Assembly: GCA_001600615.1 (NCBI GenBank)
Contig: BCKK01000001.1
Coordinates: forward strand, 2,981,826-3,045,825
Direction of reading: 5' to 3'
DNA from: Dioszegia crocea
Lineage: Eukaryota; Basidiomycota; Tremellomycetes; Tremellales; Bulleribasidiaceae
Length of the DNA stretch: 64,000 bases
Under the pieces are notes generated by a model, which saw only the letters and a list, made by a program, of their open reading frames with translations, had not been told where the DNA came from and made no database searches. The translations under genes and the position numbers were made by a program. This document shows positions 46,742-58,183 of this stretch, one piece after another (positions within the stretch are counted from its first letter, which is position 1; each line of letters opens with the position of its first letter).

Positions 46742-47749
46742 CTAAACTGCCATACCTGCTTGAAGCGTCTCACCCGGTCTGGAAGTGATGCGAGGGGGCA
46801 ACTTGGTCAGCACCCGCCTAGGATTACTCGACCCCATCTCGCCGTGTCTCGATACCATGTGACTTGCATAGATAGCGATTGTGCGTTGAGCGTCCGTTCT
46901 GGACGCGTCGGATCGGACACTGAAATCTGTTTGGTGCGTAATCTGCGTCTTCTGGCTTGGCGAAGATGGGATGTGCACTGTCAGAGATGGTCTGAGTGGA
47001 CTGATGTATCGGCTCGTGCTCCTAGGAGGCAGAAGGATCGCAGGGGTGGTCTGTGGTGCGTTCTGGGCGCCGTTTTGAGGCGGCTTTGAGTTAGGTGGAT
47101 CGATCGTAACTCGCAAAGTGTGGCTCTGTTGGGCATCTATGTCGGGGAGGATAGGCTGGGACTGGTGCATGGGGAGAATTGCAGGACCGACGTAGTGGGT
47201 TGTTGGTGTGATGATGCCTGATGAGTGGATCTGAAGTGGAGCACCACCTGGAGGACCCTTCAAATTTGGCGAAGCGAGAGGAGAAGATGTATACGCGGGC
47301 GAACCGGTCTTCCACATCGGTGAAGCGGGGGAGAAGGGTGTACTTGGGCTGCTTCGGGGCGAGACCAACGCTTTGCCCTCCCTAGGCGAACGTAACTCCA
47401 CCATCGCCCCTCTCCCTCCGCCCTTTTCGACCCCTCCTAGACCCATCCGTTTATCCCAACAGGCCTCGTGCCAAATCCTCTGCCAAAATCCTTCGACTCT
47501 TTCTAAGCCCGTATGCCCTACTCTGAGACTGCAGAGGGAGCAATTGCGACGGCGGAGGTATCTGCATCGAATGAACAGGACGAATATGAGTAGGAGGACG
47601 GAGACGAGGATGAGGATGCCGATGCCGATCACTGTCCAAGTGAGCTGGAGCGGGAGGACGGCAACGAATATGGACTCACTAGCCGTCAGGTCGAGTGGGG
47701 GACCAGGATCGATATTGGAGAGATGCATTTCGACTCGCTTTGTCAGCAT
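46742..47749 (-). CDS. Single-helix protein with long Ser/Pro-rich tail, unknown role
   Basis: An uninterrupted frame of 335 residues, unusual here where most genes are split. It has a short N-terminal part with LTASESIFVAVLP, one strong membrane helix (LTWTVIGIGILILVSVLLLI, near residues 37-62) ending in a basic stop-transfer RCRYLRRRN, then a Cys-containing stretch and a long Ser/Pro/Thr/Gln tail with many SP and TP sites (SPRSSPSTPFSPASPMW). No signal peptide or known domain was seen. It resembles the many fungal one-helix 'mid2/axl2-like' membrane proteins in layout only. The true start may include an upstream exon near 47771-47965 with a GTATGT donor, but the frames do not join cleanly. 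Function unassigned. Confidence 0.6.
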   Translation of the reverse strand: MLTKRVEMHLSNIDPGPPLDLTASESIFVAVLPLQLTWTVIGIGILILVSVLLLIFVLFIRCRYLRRRNCSLCSLRVGHTGLERVEGFWQRIWHEACWDKRMGLGGVEKGGGRGAMVELRSPREGKALVSPRSSPSTPFSPASPMWKTGSPAYTSSPLASPNLKGPPGGAPLQIHSSGIITPTTHYVGPAILPMHQSQPILPDIDAQQSHTLRVTIDPPNSKPPQNGAQNAPQTTPAILLPPRSTSRYISPLRPSLTVHIPSSPSQKTQITHQTDFSVRSDASRTDAQRTIAIYASHMVSRHGEMGSSNPRRVLTKLPPRITSRPGETLQAGMAV

Positions 47750-48039
47750 TCTGGTGGTAGATCGTTGATGTCACGTCAGGCTGGGTGAGTAGTTTGTCAG
47801 CTGAGATGTTGGAGAGAGCTCAATTTCACTTGCAAAACAGGGTGTCGGTAACTGCCTGTGAGGAGGACAAAGGATTGTCTTCACACATACCGCCCAAACG
47901 TAGAAAGGATCACGGATCATCGGTAACGGTCGCACGCGGAGTCTCTGTACCTGCATGAAATACATCTTCCTACATGATCAGTCATCCGATGCAAGCTATA
48001 TCAGTCTAATGTATACTACTTTACGCCCTCAATCCACGA

Positions 48040-49415
48040 TCACTCTACGCGAGACTTGACTCTAGTCAGGAACTCGAGAATCAGCGAGGCGTATTCCTCG
48101 AATTGGTCTTTGGACACAAACAGGATACCTAATAGGATCAGTGGACGTTCGCTCGGCACAGTGGAAAGGGCTGACCCTGGCACAACACAGCCTTGGTGAT
48201 CTGGGCACCTAGTCCCTGATACCACCCTGCTAATCCCTTCTCCTTATAGACCGCCGCGAGCAGCCCGATAGCCCCCCGTGATTCCGCTGAGGCATGGGCG
48301 GGGTGGATTTCCCTAGATAGCGGCTTCTCATCCCCCTCTCCAGCTGCCACCACGACGGAATGGTCTCCTGGCTCCGCATGTGCGACGGCAGCGTATGAGG
48401 CAGAGTCGGTACCGGTTGTTTGGCCAGCGATAGGTTTTGGGGTCGGCCGGGCCTGTAGTCGGACCTTTGCCTGAAGAGTCAGCGGAGCAGAATAAGCATC
48501 GGCTGATCATAAGATGACTCACAAAGATATAAGGATATGTCACTACTGTGGCCAATGTCTTACTCATGACACCACACCAGAACGCCTCTGCGACTCCCAG
48601 CTTAGCTCCAATGCCCTTCTCGGCCAATCTCCATGTCTTCAACCGCTCGAAGACACCATACGTTATCGCAGGGTTGATAGTCAAGACTAGTCCTGGTTTC
48701 AGACCCGTCCATAGACCGGTCACGCCGCTCTCTGAAATGATCTCGTTCGCCGTCTCGAAGAAGCTAGGCTCCTTGGCGTTCTTTGCAGATCCATTGGGTG
48801 ATACCCAAAGTTGTTGACGAGTAGCAATGACAGCCACTGGGATGGTGAAGATCTGAGCTAGAGCACCGGCGGCTGCGCCTAGGGAAAGTTCGATAGGCGT
48901 AGAAAGGCTAGTCGGGCGGGCCAGACGAGTTTGACGCGTGATGTAGGCCGTTCGGAGGTATGTGTGGAAGAAGAAGTATGCGAATTCTGCCGACGTCAGG
49001 ACAGCCCGAGGAAGACCGCCGGCACTACTCACGCATGGAGAAGGTGTTGATCATGTTTGCAGTGAAGCCCTTGAAGGCTCCAGTGAGACCCTCTGTTCGC
49101 AAGATGCGAATGAGCATCGTGAGCATCTCCCATTTCTTCAATCTTCGCAGAAGCGCCTTTGGTAGCTTTGTCACGATGTTGGAACGCTGTCGAGGGGGTT
49201 TGCTCGATCCTTCGACGGACAAAGGCGCCTCAACTACGCTAGCTGGCAGGGCTTGTAAGCGAGTCTTGACTGTGTCGAGGGGATAGACCGCTCTGTTGTT
49301 GTCAGCTTTTGGACAGGGACGTCTTGGAAGCTTGAATTTACGCATTGGAAAAAACAGCGCCTAGTGCGCCAGCAAGGGCTGAACCGAACGGTGTGAGAGG
49401 GGGCCGTAATGTCAT
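48040..49415 (-). CDS. ant1: Mitochondrial-carrier-family protein, peroxisomal adenine nucleotide carrier type
   Basis: A three-repeat carrier. Repeat 1: MTLRPPLTPFGSALAGALGA, AVYPLDTVKTRLQ, LTGAFKGFTANMINTFSM. Repeat 2: YFFFHTYLR, AQIFTIPVAVIATRQQL, GVTGLWTGLKPGLVLTINPA. Repeat 3: VTYPYIFAKVRLQARP, LAGWYQGLGAQITKAVL. The plain PLDTVKTRLQ plus NPAITYGVFERLK combination matches the fungal Ant1/PMP47 group, which exchanges ATP for AMP across the peroxisome membrane to activate fatty acids. Repeat 3 is interrupted by a loop of about 65 residues (PIAGQTTGTDSAS...), longer than usual. Six exons or so. Assignment to the peroxisome is by family similarity; other carriers of the NAD/FAD/PMP47 clade remain possible. 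Confidence 0.78.
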
Positions 49416-49870
49416 GATGGGTGGAGACTGTTTTAGCTGAGATGAAAGCAAGCAGCAAGGGGTGTATGGGCGAAATATTGGACTTGACCGGTAATTGATT
49501 AGGAACTGTTAGCCGGACATGATAGATTTGCCGCTTTGGGAACTTTGCATTACAAGCCTCACTCTGACGTAATGACTAGGAATGCAAACCCACGTGGCTG
49601 ATGTCGTTGCTCGCTTGCCCCTGCCCCGAATAGCACACACAGCCTGCACTGCCCTATATATCGAAGCTTCCCCCCTACTTACCTACCCTACCCCTCTATC
49701 CCTATCGATCCCTCTACAATCCCTTGTCTGAAAGCTCGCTGGGATACTAGCAGCCCATCCAGTTCGAGTTGACAGCCCGACTCCACATTCCTCTCCTTTG
49801 TAGGCCGAGCGGCTTCCACCACTACAGCCCTACGGCTCGTGCGCCTCGATAGACACTCCCAGCTATCATC
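49416..49870. promoter_or_regulatory. Divergent promoter, carrier / psd2
   Basis: 455 bp separate the two start codons. A TATATATCG stretch lies near 49650 and a pyrimidine-rich tract (49660-49720) precedes psd2. No gene inside. Confidence 0.5.
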
Positions 49871-52800
49871 ATGGCTCCGTCGTCCACTCCTTCAACTCCC
49901 AATAGGATCAGCCGCATCGCCTCTAAACCCCTCAAGCTCGCGGCATCAGCTCTCACACGATCCTCCTCTTCAGCACGGCTTCAGGGCGATGAAACAGCGC
50001 CATCTACCGCAAACCAACTTGGAACCGCTCGCTCTCGCTCTAGGTTTCACAGAGGCTCTAGCGGCAGCGATGAGCCTGTGAACATCGCCAAAGCGGCCAG
50101 AGGTCCAAGGAAGCCATTGGATGGCGAAGAGCCGGCAGCGTGGATCAGGGTCAGGGTGGTGAAGGGAGAAGGTTTGGTCGCCAAGGATAGGGCGGGGACA
50201 AGTGATCCGTGAGTGAAGGCGTCATTTCTGTTACTGCTAATGGGCAGTTTCGTCTCCCTCCTCCTTCCCCCGACAGATCGCCAGTCCACCCCGCACGTCA
50301 AGAAGTCACTCAACCCTAATTTTCCCGCTGAGCACAGCACCTTTGATCTACCTGTCTACCTCAGCATGGCGGGAGTGATCAGTGGTCGGGGTATCGAAGC
50401 TGTCATTTGGGATAAGGTATGTCACGATGCCTTGCGCAGAGATATACGGCTGATCAATCAGGACATGCTGAGAAAGGAGTACATGGGCGAGCTGTCGATC
50501 CCTATGGTCGACTGGTTTCCGAGCGGCGCGGTGTCGTTATGGGATGAGAGCCTCACCGTACGTGTTGCAGCTCCTAGCTATGAGAGATGCACTGACAATC
50601 AGCCTGTCACACGTAACCTCGTTTCGACACGCCGAAAGCACGATGTCACTGGAACAATCTCATTCCAAATAGGCTTTGTGCCGCCTAAAGACCTCTCTCC
50701 TGAAGAGGGCTTGAAGCGCGTGCGAGATGTCTTCACTTCGATCCTAGATCGAGGCGCGGCGGGTAAGGGATTAGGTGGAGTTCTTGGCGTTCCAGCCGTA
50801 AGTTACCATTTATCAGCGCTGGACGACTTGGCTCATTCGTATAGTACAAAGGAATAGGTACAATCAAACTTCGCAACCGGCGAAAGTCTGAGCAGGTCGT
50901 CGGTGGCACTTCGGGCGGTCGAGGGCTCTTTTCCAGCCTGACCGGAGGGCACAAGATGAAGACCGTCGCACCCGGGCCTCCCGTGGAAGACGACGACGAC
51001 GACATCTCTCTCGCAGATGACGGTCTGACCGACTCTAGTAGCGAGGATGAATCGGACAGTCCCGGCGAGGAGGATGGACCTGCGAATTTCAGCTATTCTC
51101 CGACCGTGATGAGCAAGGAGGACGAAGCGGCGCATGAGCGGGTGCACGCCGGCGCTCATCAATCAGCGGCGGCTCGGACGGAGACCGGCAAACCTGGTGC
51201 CTCTCTTGAACGACACACCTTGAGCCACCAGGCATCATCCAACTACTTCGACAATCGTCTTTCGACCGGCTCTTCCGGCGAGGGCAACGCAACGCCCGGG
51301 ACTGCTTCAGGCATGGCCACGCCTGGCGGTACGCGTCGCCCATTCTTCCTCCGCCGGAATAAGACATCGATGACGACAGGATCTGTCGATTCGGGTCTCG
51401 AAAAGCCAGAGAAGGAGAAGAAATTAAAGAAGGGAAGGTCAAAGAAGCGGAAGGACGATTTCAACTTTGACGCCGAGAGCAACAGGGATGTGCTGGGTAT
51501 TGTGGTCATGGAGATCAAGTCAGCGACTGATCTGCCGAGGCTGAAGAGCAGTGAGTTTAAACTCTGCATGATTGATAGATTCAATTGACGCAACAGGTAT
51601 CCGTGTGACGTATGACATGGACCCTTTCGTAGTCATCTCATTCGGCAAGAAGGTCTTCCGTACTCGTGTCATTCGACATTCGCTCAATCCCGTTTGGGAC
51701 GAGAAGCTGCTCTTCCATGTGCGAAGGCACGAGAGTTTGTATACAATGCAATTCGCGGTGCTGGATTGGGACAAGGTGAGCTCTTGTTGAAACTTTCGGC
51801 TGACGTAAAGGTCTCGGGCAATGATTCTGTCGGTGGTTGCGTCTTGCCGCTTGAGCAGTTGATTGCCGATGCGCCTCAGCCTGGACCGAATGGACTTTAC
51901 GACAAGGGAGAGGACGGCAAGCACGAATTCAAGGAGTTTACTGTGGGTTGCCTGGTCTGATCTACCGCTTCTTTGCTGACTATCCTAGCTCCCAATCCTT
52001 ACCGAGAAAGACAAGTCTTGGGAAGCAAAGCATTCCCCCAAGCTCACCATTCGAGCCAAGTATGAACCGTACGACGCACTTCGACAGCGTTTCTGGCGGC
52101 AGTACATCAACCAGTACGACGTCGATGAGACGGGCACCATGTCATTCACCGAGTTAACGGCGATGCTTGATTCCCTCGGCTCGACCCTTACCCAACGAAC
52201 TATCGAGGGCTTCTTTTCGTCATGCGGGAAGGATATCGAGGGCGAGTTGTCCATGGCGGAAGTTATCCTTCATCTGGAGAACGAGGTCAACAAGCCTCCG
52301 GGAGAGAAGGCCAAGATCAAGGCTGGAGATCTCGGAACCGGGACGCATACCCCCAGCATGGCGCCCGAGCCTCAGCAATCCGGTTTGGATATGACAGGCC
52401 CTACGGCGATATCTAGCCCGGTCGACCCTGATGCTTTGCGCGAGTCTCTGCTTCGATCCCAGACTCAGTCCACCGATCTACCGGGCAACCTCCGGCCGGC
52501 GGACGAGAAGGCGGTTCCGGACATTCGGGTTCGAGAGCCTTCTCTCGATAGCTCTAGGGATATCCCTATCGTCCATAATGGCGCGGTCGATACCAGGACC
52601 AGCGGGGATGTTGGCGGATCAGAGATCATGGAGACTATGACCCCGTCAGCGGATCCCGAAGCCGACCTCGATATTTCAGACGACGGCGATGCGGATCCTG
52701 AGACTTCCGATTCTGAAGTCCGCGAGCGAGTTATCAACATCCGTACTTGCCCCCTCTGTCATCGGTCTCGACTTGGTAAACGCTCCGAACAGGACATTGT

Positions 52801-54038
52801 GACCCATCTCGCCATCTGCGCTTCGTCGGATTGGTCCCGTGTCGACCGAATCGTCACTGCCAACTACGTCACTAGTAGCCAGGCGCAGCGCAAATTCTTG
52901 ACGCGGATGATGAACAAGGTCACGATTGGTGATTACAAATTGGGGGCCAATTCGGGTAACATCCTGGTTCAGGATAGGTTGACGGGACAATTGCAGGAGG
53001 AGAAGATGGCGGTGTATGTCCGACTGGGGATCAGGGTGTTGTATAAGGGTTGGAGAAACAAAATGGAAGGTGGCAGAGGTGAGTTTCCCTGCTTGCTTGC
53101 TTGTTGATTTGTGGCTGACAACACAGCTCGACGACTGCTCAAATCCCTCTCAATCAAGCAAGGGATCAAATTCGACAATCCCGAATCCGTGGCCGATATC
53201 CTTCCCTTCATCGCTTTCCATAATCTGAACGTCGACGAAATTCTTGACCCCCTCGATTCATTCAAGACATTCAACGAATTCTTCTATCGGAAGCTCAAAC
53301 CCTCTGCTCGGCCCGTGTCGGACCCCGAGGACCCACACCGACTGGTCAGTCCTGCCGATTGCCGCATGATGGCGTTTGAGACGGTGGATGAGGCCACGCG
53401 GATCTGGATCAAGGGCAGGGAGTTTAGCGTGGCGAGGTTGTTGGGTCCGGCTTATGAGAGCACGTGGAAGAAGTACGATGGTGGTGCTTTGGCGATCTTC
53501 AGGTCAGTTGGAGGACTCCGCTGTGGTGGTTTCTACGCTTAACTGACAAATCAGACTCGCGCCCCAAGACTATCACCGATTCCATTCACCAGTCAAGGGT
53601 AAAGTTGGTAAAATGACCCTTATCGATGGTGAATACTACACTGTCAACCCGCAAGCCATCCGGACTATGCTGGATGTGTACGGCGAGAATATTAGAAAGG
53701 TTGTCCCGGTTGAAAGTGAGGAGTTTGGGACAGTTATGACGGTCTGGGTTGGAGCAATGAGTAAGTTGAAAAGTCCGCTAAGGCTCGACTCAGGTCACAA
53801 GCTGACAAAAACAGTGGTGGGCTCTATCGCTACCTCGGTGGAAGAAGGTCAGAGTATCGACCGAGCGGAAGAGCTAGGCTATTTCGCTTTTGGCGGATCG
53901 ACCATCGTGTGCCTGTTTGAAAAGGGCGCTTTGGAGTTTGATGAGGATTTGCTCAATAACGGTCGGGCGTCAATTGAGACGTTGGTCAGGATGGGAATGG
54001 GGATTGGGCGGAGTACGAGGAAGGGCAAGAAGGTTTGA
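49871..54038 (+). CDS. psd2: Phosphatidylserine decarboxylase 2, C2-domain type
   Basis: Psd2 turns phosphatidylserine into phosphatidylethanolamine in Golgi/endosomal membranes. Domains in order: an N-terminal Ser-rich lead; C2 domain 1 (AWIRVRVVKGEGLVAKD, KKSLNPNFPAEHSTF); a long acidic disordered linker (VEDDDDDISLADDG); C2 domain 2 (DMDPFVVISFGKKVFRTRV, HSLNPVWDEKLLF); an EF-hand (DVDETGTMSFTELTAM); a CPLCHRSRLGK..HLAIC zinc-finger-like pair; then the decarboxylase, with SPADCRMMAF, YHRFHSPVKGKVGK and the self-cleavage site FGGSTIV. The Asp-His-Ser triad and the GST site where the pyruvoyl group forms are all present. About 1,190 residues over about a dozen exons, close to yeast Psd2 (1,138). 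Convergent with the next gene. Confidence 0.94.
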
Positions 54039-54201
54039 GAATTTCAAGATTCGGGAACATGCTGTAGCTGTATATATCGCTTTGGGACGGATCGGAAGCC
54101 TGGGGTGTTTATAGGACATTGTTAATAAGTAGATTGATACGGGATGATACTCCCTTCCATGACACCCCTGATTATACATCCTTCAGACCTGCTTTGAAGC
54201 C

Positions 54202-54908
54202 TTAAACTACATCTCGTCCGACCCCAAATAACCAGATGAGCTTGAGAGCTGTAGCTGCAGGCAAGCCATAGAGTAGTCCCGAGGTAGATGGCGACCAGAT
54301 GCTGGGGTTCCAAAGCACGGCCGAAGGGAGCTTGGTGAATTGAATGGCGTAGAGGCAGATCTGATGGAATCAGCTTCGGTTCGCCCGAGTAGATAGGGGA
54401 TTCAGTTGCAGCACAAGTATGTCTGCAGTCCACTCACGTCTGAGTACAGTCCGACATAAATGGGAAGACTCATCAACCTCTGTTGCAAGACAGGTTGACC
54501 AGCCAACGAGTTCCGCGCGAATAGCGTACAGCCAATAAAGAGGCAAGCTATCATTGGGTAGGCTGCACAAGTCAGCCTTCACTAAAATAGTCGAAGGCTT
54601 ACCATGAGCCGCTGATATGCCCGCTATCTCCACTCTGAGACTGCTATCGAGCCCGTCTGTAGCCAGGTCAAATCCCCTAGGAAGGACCTTCTGGAACATC
54701 CCCATTGGATCCATCACGTTTTGAATAGTAAGAGGTATGAGAGCCGCCTGAATGTCAGTAGGCCGCTTCTGTCTAGACTGAGGAAGATAGAGGATATCAG
54801 AAACGGATCATACCAATGACCCAGACTCACCGCCTGGAGACCCATGAAACTAAACGCCCACCAATCCGGCAAAACGTTGATTTTGCGCGCTCCCTTAGGG
54901 TTGGACAT
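54202..54908 (-). CDS. Small multi-helix membrane protein, unrecognised
   Basis: Not recognised. Starts MSNPKGARKINVLPDWWAFS, with a first hydrophobic stretch (WWAFSFMGLQAAALIPLTI), then VMDPMGMFQKVLPRGFDLAT, VEIAGISAAHAYPMIACLFI (helix), GQPVLQQRLMSLPIYVGLYS (helix start), ICLYAIQFTKLPSAVLWNPS and a final helix PAATALKLIWLFGVGRDVV. Four or so helices, about 195 residues. Four short introns with good signals join these blocks. The conserved look (clear splice sites, even hydrophobic pattern) argues for a real gene. It is divergent from the homocysteine methyltransferase gene. No function can be given. Confidence 0.65.
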
Positions 54909-55402
54909 GGTATGTGCGATTTCGTCTAAGCTAGAGTGATACGAAAGCTCGAAAGCACGGCGGCTTACTTGTCCTTTAGCGGATAGATACTCTGCTACTT
55001 GGTTGACTCAACTGTCAAGAGGCTCGGGTACCGGTGTGCCGCCTCCACATGAGCGGACCTCGGCCAAGCCCGGAGCCCCGCACTCCGCGGACCGCGGAGC
55101 GGGAAGGCTTGTAGAGCACAACCATGCCCAGAGCCTCAGGGGCAAAGCTATCGAGGCGTTGGTCAGTGCAGCTCTGTCATTAGGACAGCACGATTCTTCT
55201 CGCCAAGTCCTATCGGCGCATACATATTGCCTGTGTAATGTCACTGGCACCCGCCTCACCCAATTTCCCTATTCGCCACCCACTTTGGCGCCACTCTAGA
55301 TTTACTCGTGCCTGAATATTTGATCTGCCTTGGCTCGTCTGCAGCTGCTACGACGAAACATACCCCCTATATCTTTCGCTTGACCCGGCTGATCTCTTCA
55401 CG
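54909..55402. promoter_or_regulatory. Divergent promoter, membrane protein / homocysteine S-methyltransferase
   Basis: 494 bp between the start codons, with the inverted repeat at 55083-55099 the only striking element. Small ORFs at 55003-55299 on both strands overlap each other and are not supported. Confidence 0.5.
55083..55099. promoter_or_regulatory. Palindrome containing the PDRE sequence TCCGCGGA
   Basis: CTCCGCGG-A-CCGCGGAG is a perfect 17-bp inverted repeat in a 494-bp divergent promoter. Its left part holds TCCGCGGA, the pleiotropic drug response element bound by yeast Pdr1/Pdr3 (Zn2Cys6). CCGCGG is a typical everted CGG pair for zinc-cluster regulators. Confidence 0.5.
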
Positions 55403-56699
55403 ATGAAGGAACGCATACAGCTTCTAGATGGAGCGATGGTGAGTGCGCGACACTTGACGGGTAGTCAAGGTCTGATGCTTCGTAGGGCACGCAGCTCGAA
55501 TCGCTGAATTATGATGTCTCTGGACCAATGTGGGGTTCAGATCTTCTCTTTTCAAACCCTGCCGCAATAGAAAGCGTACATCAGGGATATGCTCAGGCAG
55601 GTGCCGACCTGATTGAGACAGCTACGTGAGTCGGCCGGTCGGTGGACACCGTATGTAAATAATAACTGATATGAAGAGATATCAGATGAGCCTAGCGCCT
55701 CTACTGGCGGATCATACCGAGTCAGCAGCCGAAGAGATCATGCGGGGAGCTATAGATCTCGCTTCGGGCTCAAGTGGAGCTGAAGCTGGAGTTGTCCTTT
55801 CCCTTGGACCGTACGGTGCTACTCTATCCCCTTCGCAGGAGTACGCCGGTATTTATCCCCCACCTTACGGTCCCTTCCTCCCCGCTACGTCGACCGTGCC
55901 CCGATCCAATGCTTTCCCTCGAACAGCAGCTGAAGAAGCGGACGCCATCAGTGCCGAGGACGCTCTAGCGGAGTGGCACTTGGCCCGTCTTCGGATATAC
56001 GCTGGGCAGGAGGCCGCATGGCGGAAAGTGGAGTGGGTGGGCTTTGAGACTGTGCCGCTCTTGAGAGAAATACGGGCTATTCGGAGGGCTATGGGAAGGC
56101 TAAATGATGAGCTGGAGAAGAAATGGGGCGGTGGCAGGGATGAAGGCAAGGGGAGGGAGTGGTGGAGGAAGAAATTCTGGATAGCGTCCGCCTACCCAAA
56201 CGGCCATCATCCACAACATCTGTCCACCGATGCTACCTCGGCCCATGCCACAGTGACCGACGTCCTTGAGGCTCTTCTTGACCCCTCGGATCTAGGCGAT
56301 ACCCCCCTCCGTCCAGACGGAGTGGGCATCAATTGCACACACCCATCCCATATCTCGAGCCTCACCGACGCCTTCACTACAGCAATGCAACACCGCTTGA
56401 CCTCCCAATCTGGCGATTCCGCGTCGGCGTCCGAGACAGGACCCATATTCGTCCTATACCCTGACGGTGGTGCAGTGTACGACACAACAACCCGGACGTG
56501 GACGGAGCGCACGACGAGGCCGGATGAATGGGCTGTAGGGGTTGCTGGGCTCGCGAGGAGGATAGAGGGCGCCGAATGGAAAGCAGAGGGTCCGAAGCGC
56601 GGCGGGAGAGTCTGGGGTGGTGTGATTGTAGGCGGCTGCTGCAAAGCTGGATTCGAGGAGATAAGGTGGTTACGAAAGGAATTAGATAAATCAGAATGA
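55403..56699 (+). CDS. Homocysteine S-methyltransferase (Mht1/Sam4 type)
   Basis: Transfers a methyl group from S-methylmethionine or SAM to homocysteine, giving methionine. Three exons: MKERIQLLDGAM | GTQLESLNYDVSGPMWGSDL..GADLIETATY | QMSLAPLLAD... The zinc-binding cysteines are visible in GINCTHPSHI and in VGGCCKAGFEEI near the end, the family's C-x..CC set. LSLGPYGATLSPSQEYAGIY, WVGFETVPLLREIRAIRRA and WIASAYPNGHHPQ are typical. The middle (EKKWGGGRDEGKGREWW) and the Ser-rich loop before FVLYPDGGAVYDTTTRTW are small inserts. About 400 residues, somewhat longer than yeast Mht1 (324). Confidence 0.9.
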
Positions 56700-56743
56700 G
56701 GATATTTTACCGTGATACATCGAATGTAGATCATCTAGATGCA

Positions 56744-58183
56744 CTATGAAATACCCATCTTTCGAACTCCCTCTTCAGCCTGATCCAGTGCCGTTGTGCC
56801 GCTTGGCAACTGCATCATCTCGACCCTTTTCCCCAGCCCAGGCCATGGTTTGCCTGTCCGAGCTGTCCGGTCTTCCGCCGGCCGGCTGGCGAGGTGAGTC
56901 ATTGCGCGGTGTACGAAATTCGCGTCTGTGAGTGGGGAGAGATCCGAGGGCTTTTCCAGCATCTAAAGATCAGCACTGAAGCGCGTAGCAGTCACAGAGT
57001 GCAGGTTTGTGGTCTGACTGTGGGGAATGAATTACTTACAGCTCTCACATCCTCATAATCAGCCTCCATCCCAGTCACCTCGCGAATGACCTCTCCACTC
57101 CCAAAAGCGTGATACATCCGCACGTCAAACATCCTGAATAAGACATTATCGACGCGAAGGAATAGTCGGGCGAGAACGAAAAGGGAGTGAGGCATGATCC
57201 GCTGACTTGGTCAGTAATGATGTAACATGTTTAGTCCTCCCATAACTTACTATTCTAGCATTCAGGATTGACTCTCCATTATCATGTAGCTCATCCTCGA
57301 ACAGAGGGACATCTTCATAGAATAGGATTCGGTCGAGTATGGGATCTTGGCGAGCTAGAAGTGTCATTGGGATTTGGGATGATGAGGGTTTGAAGCGCTG
57401 CGGAATTAGCCACAAATTGAGCCCCTACTCTACCGTGAGTGGAGACAGACTTACGCTGGGGCCAGCGATAGATCCGGCATGACAGCCAGAGTACGTCCAG
57501 TCGTGTGGCTTCACGGGTGTTGTAGGCAGTGGGACATCAGTGAGAAGAGCAGAAGGGTTTGATCTGATTCATTCAGCTGAGGAAGGTATGGAAACGGATC
57601 TGATAAGATCATCTAGGCGTAGAGAGTGTAATTGTGGTCAGTAGGGAAGACAGAAAGACAGAGACTTACCGATTCTTTCCCCATTTCTCCGCCATGGCAA
57701 CTCTCACACCTCCACCAACCCTCTCTTCCCAGCCTTCTCCAACGGCGACCTGACCCAAAGCATCCAGTGCGTTGAAGGATATCGTCACTCGCTCATTGGA
57801 AGACGATGCTGCTTGGTCATTCTCGCCTGCTTGCGAAGGAGACGTAGAAGTTGAGGAGGATGAAGAGTATGAGAGGATCAAAGAGTTATTGCCAAATGTC
57901 ATTTCGGGCAGTGGTAGCCCGAGAGCCTTCTCGGCGCTGAAGAGAATCAGCATAAGTTTAGCATACTTGTCTGCGAAGAGTAGTCGAGATTATCATGAGG
58001 AGAGACGGCTCACGCTTCAACCTCTTTGATGTTGAGGATAGGCCGCTTGACTGCTGTGATGGTCCACTTATCGACAGACACGACGGACGTATGCCGGTCT
58101 TTCTGATCTACCTGGAATGGAGGTGGTCGGAAAGACATCCTGGCTGGGCCAGGAGCTGAAGCAGGGGGTGGGCGAGCGGTCAT
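56744..58183 (-). CDS. tip41: Tip41, regulator of PP2A-type phosphatases / TOR signalling
   Basis: Tip41 binds Tap42 and type 2A phosphatases downstream of TOR. Start MTARPPPASAPGPARMSFRP at 58183; blocks in order: KWTITAVKRPILNIKEVEA, KLGLPLPEMTFGNNSLILSY, a Ser-rich insert, ERVTISFNALDALGQVAV, HDWTYSGCHAGSI, DPILDRILFYEDVPLFEDEL, HDNGESILNARIRIMPHSLF, VLARLFLRVDNVLFRMFDVR and MYHAFGSGEVIREVTGMEAD. The ILFYEDVPLFEDELHDNG and PEMTFGNN segments are diagnostic for the family. About six short introns. The C-terminal exon (VHRAMTHLASRPA...) is less conserved, as in other fungi. Confidence 0.94.

Noticed and set aside
47771..47965. Possible first exon MYFMQVQRLRVRPLPMIRDP for the one-helix gene
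   Set aside because: A GTATGT donor is present, but no acceptor restores the frame of the downstream exon; kept only as a caveat.
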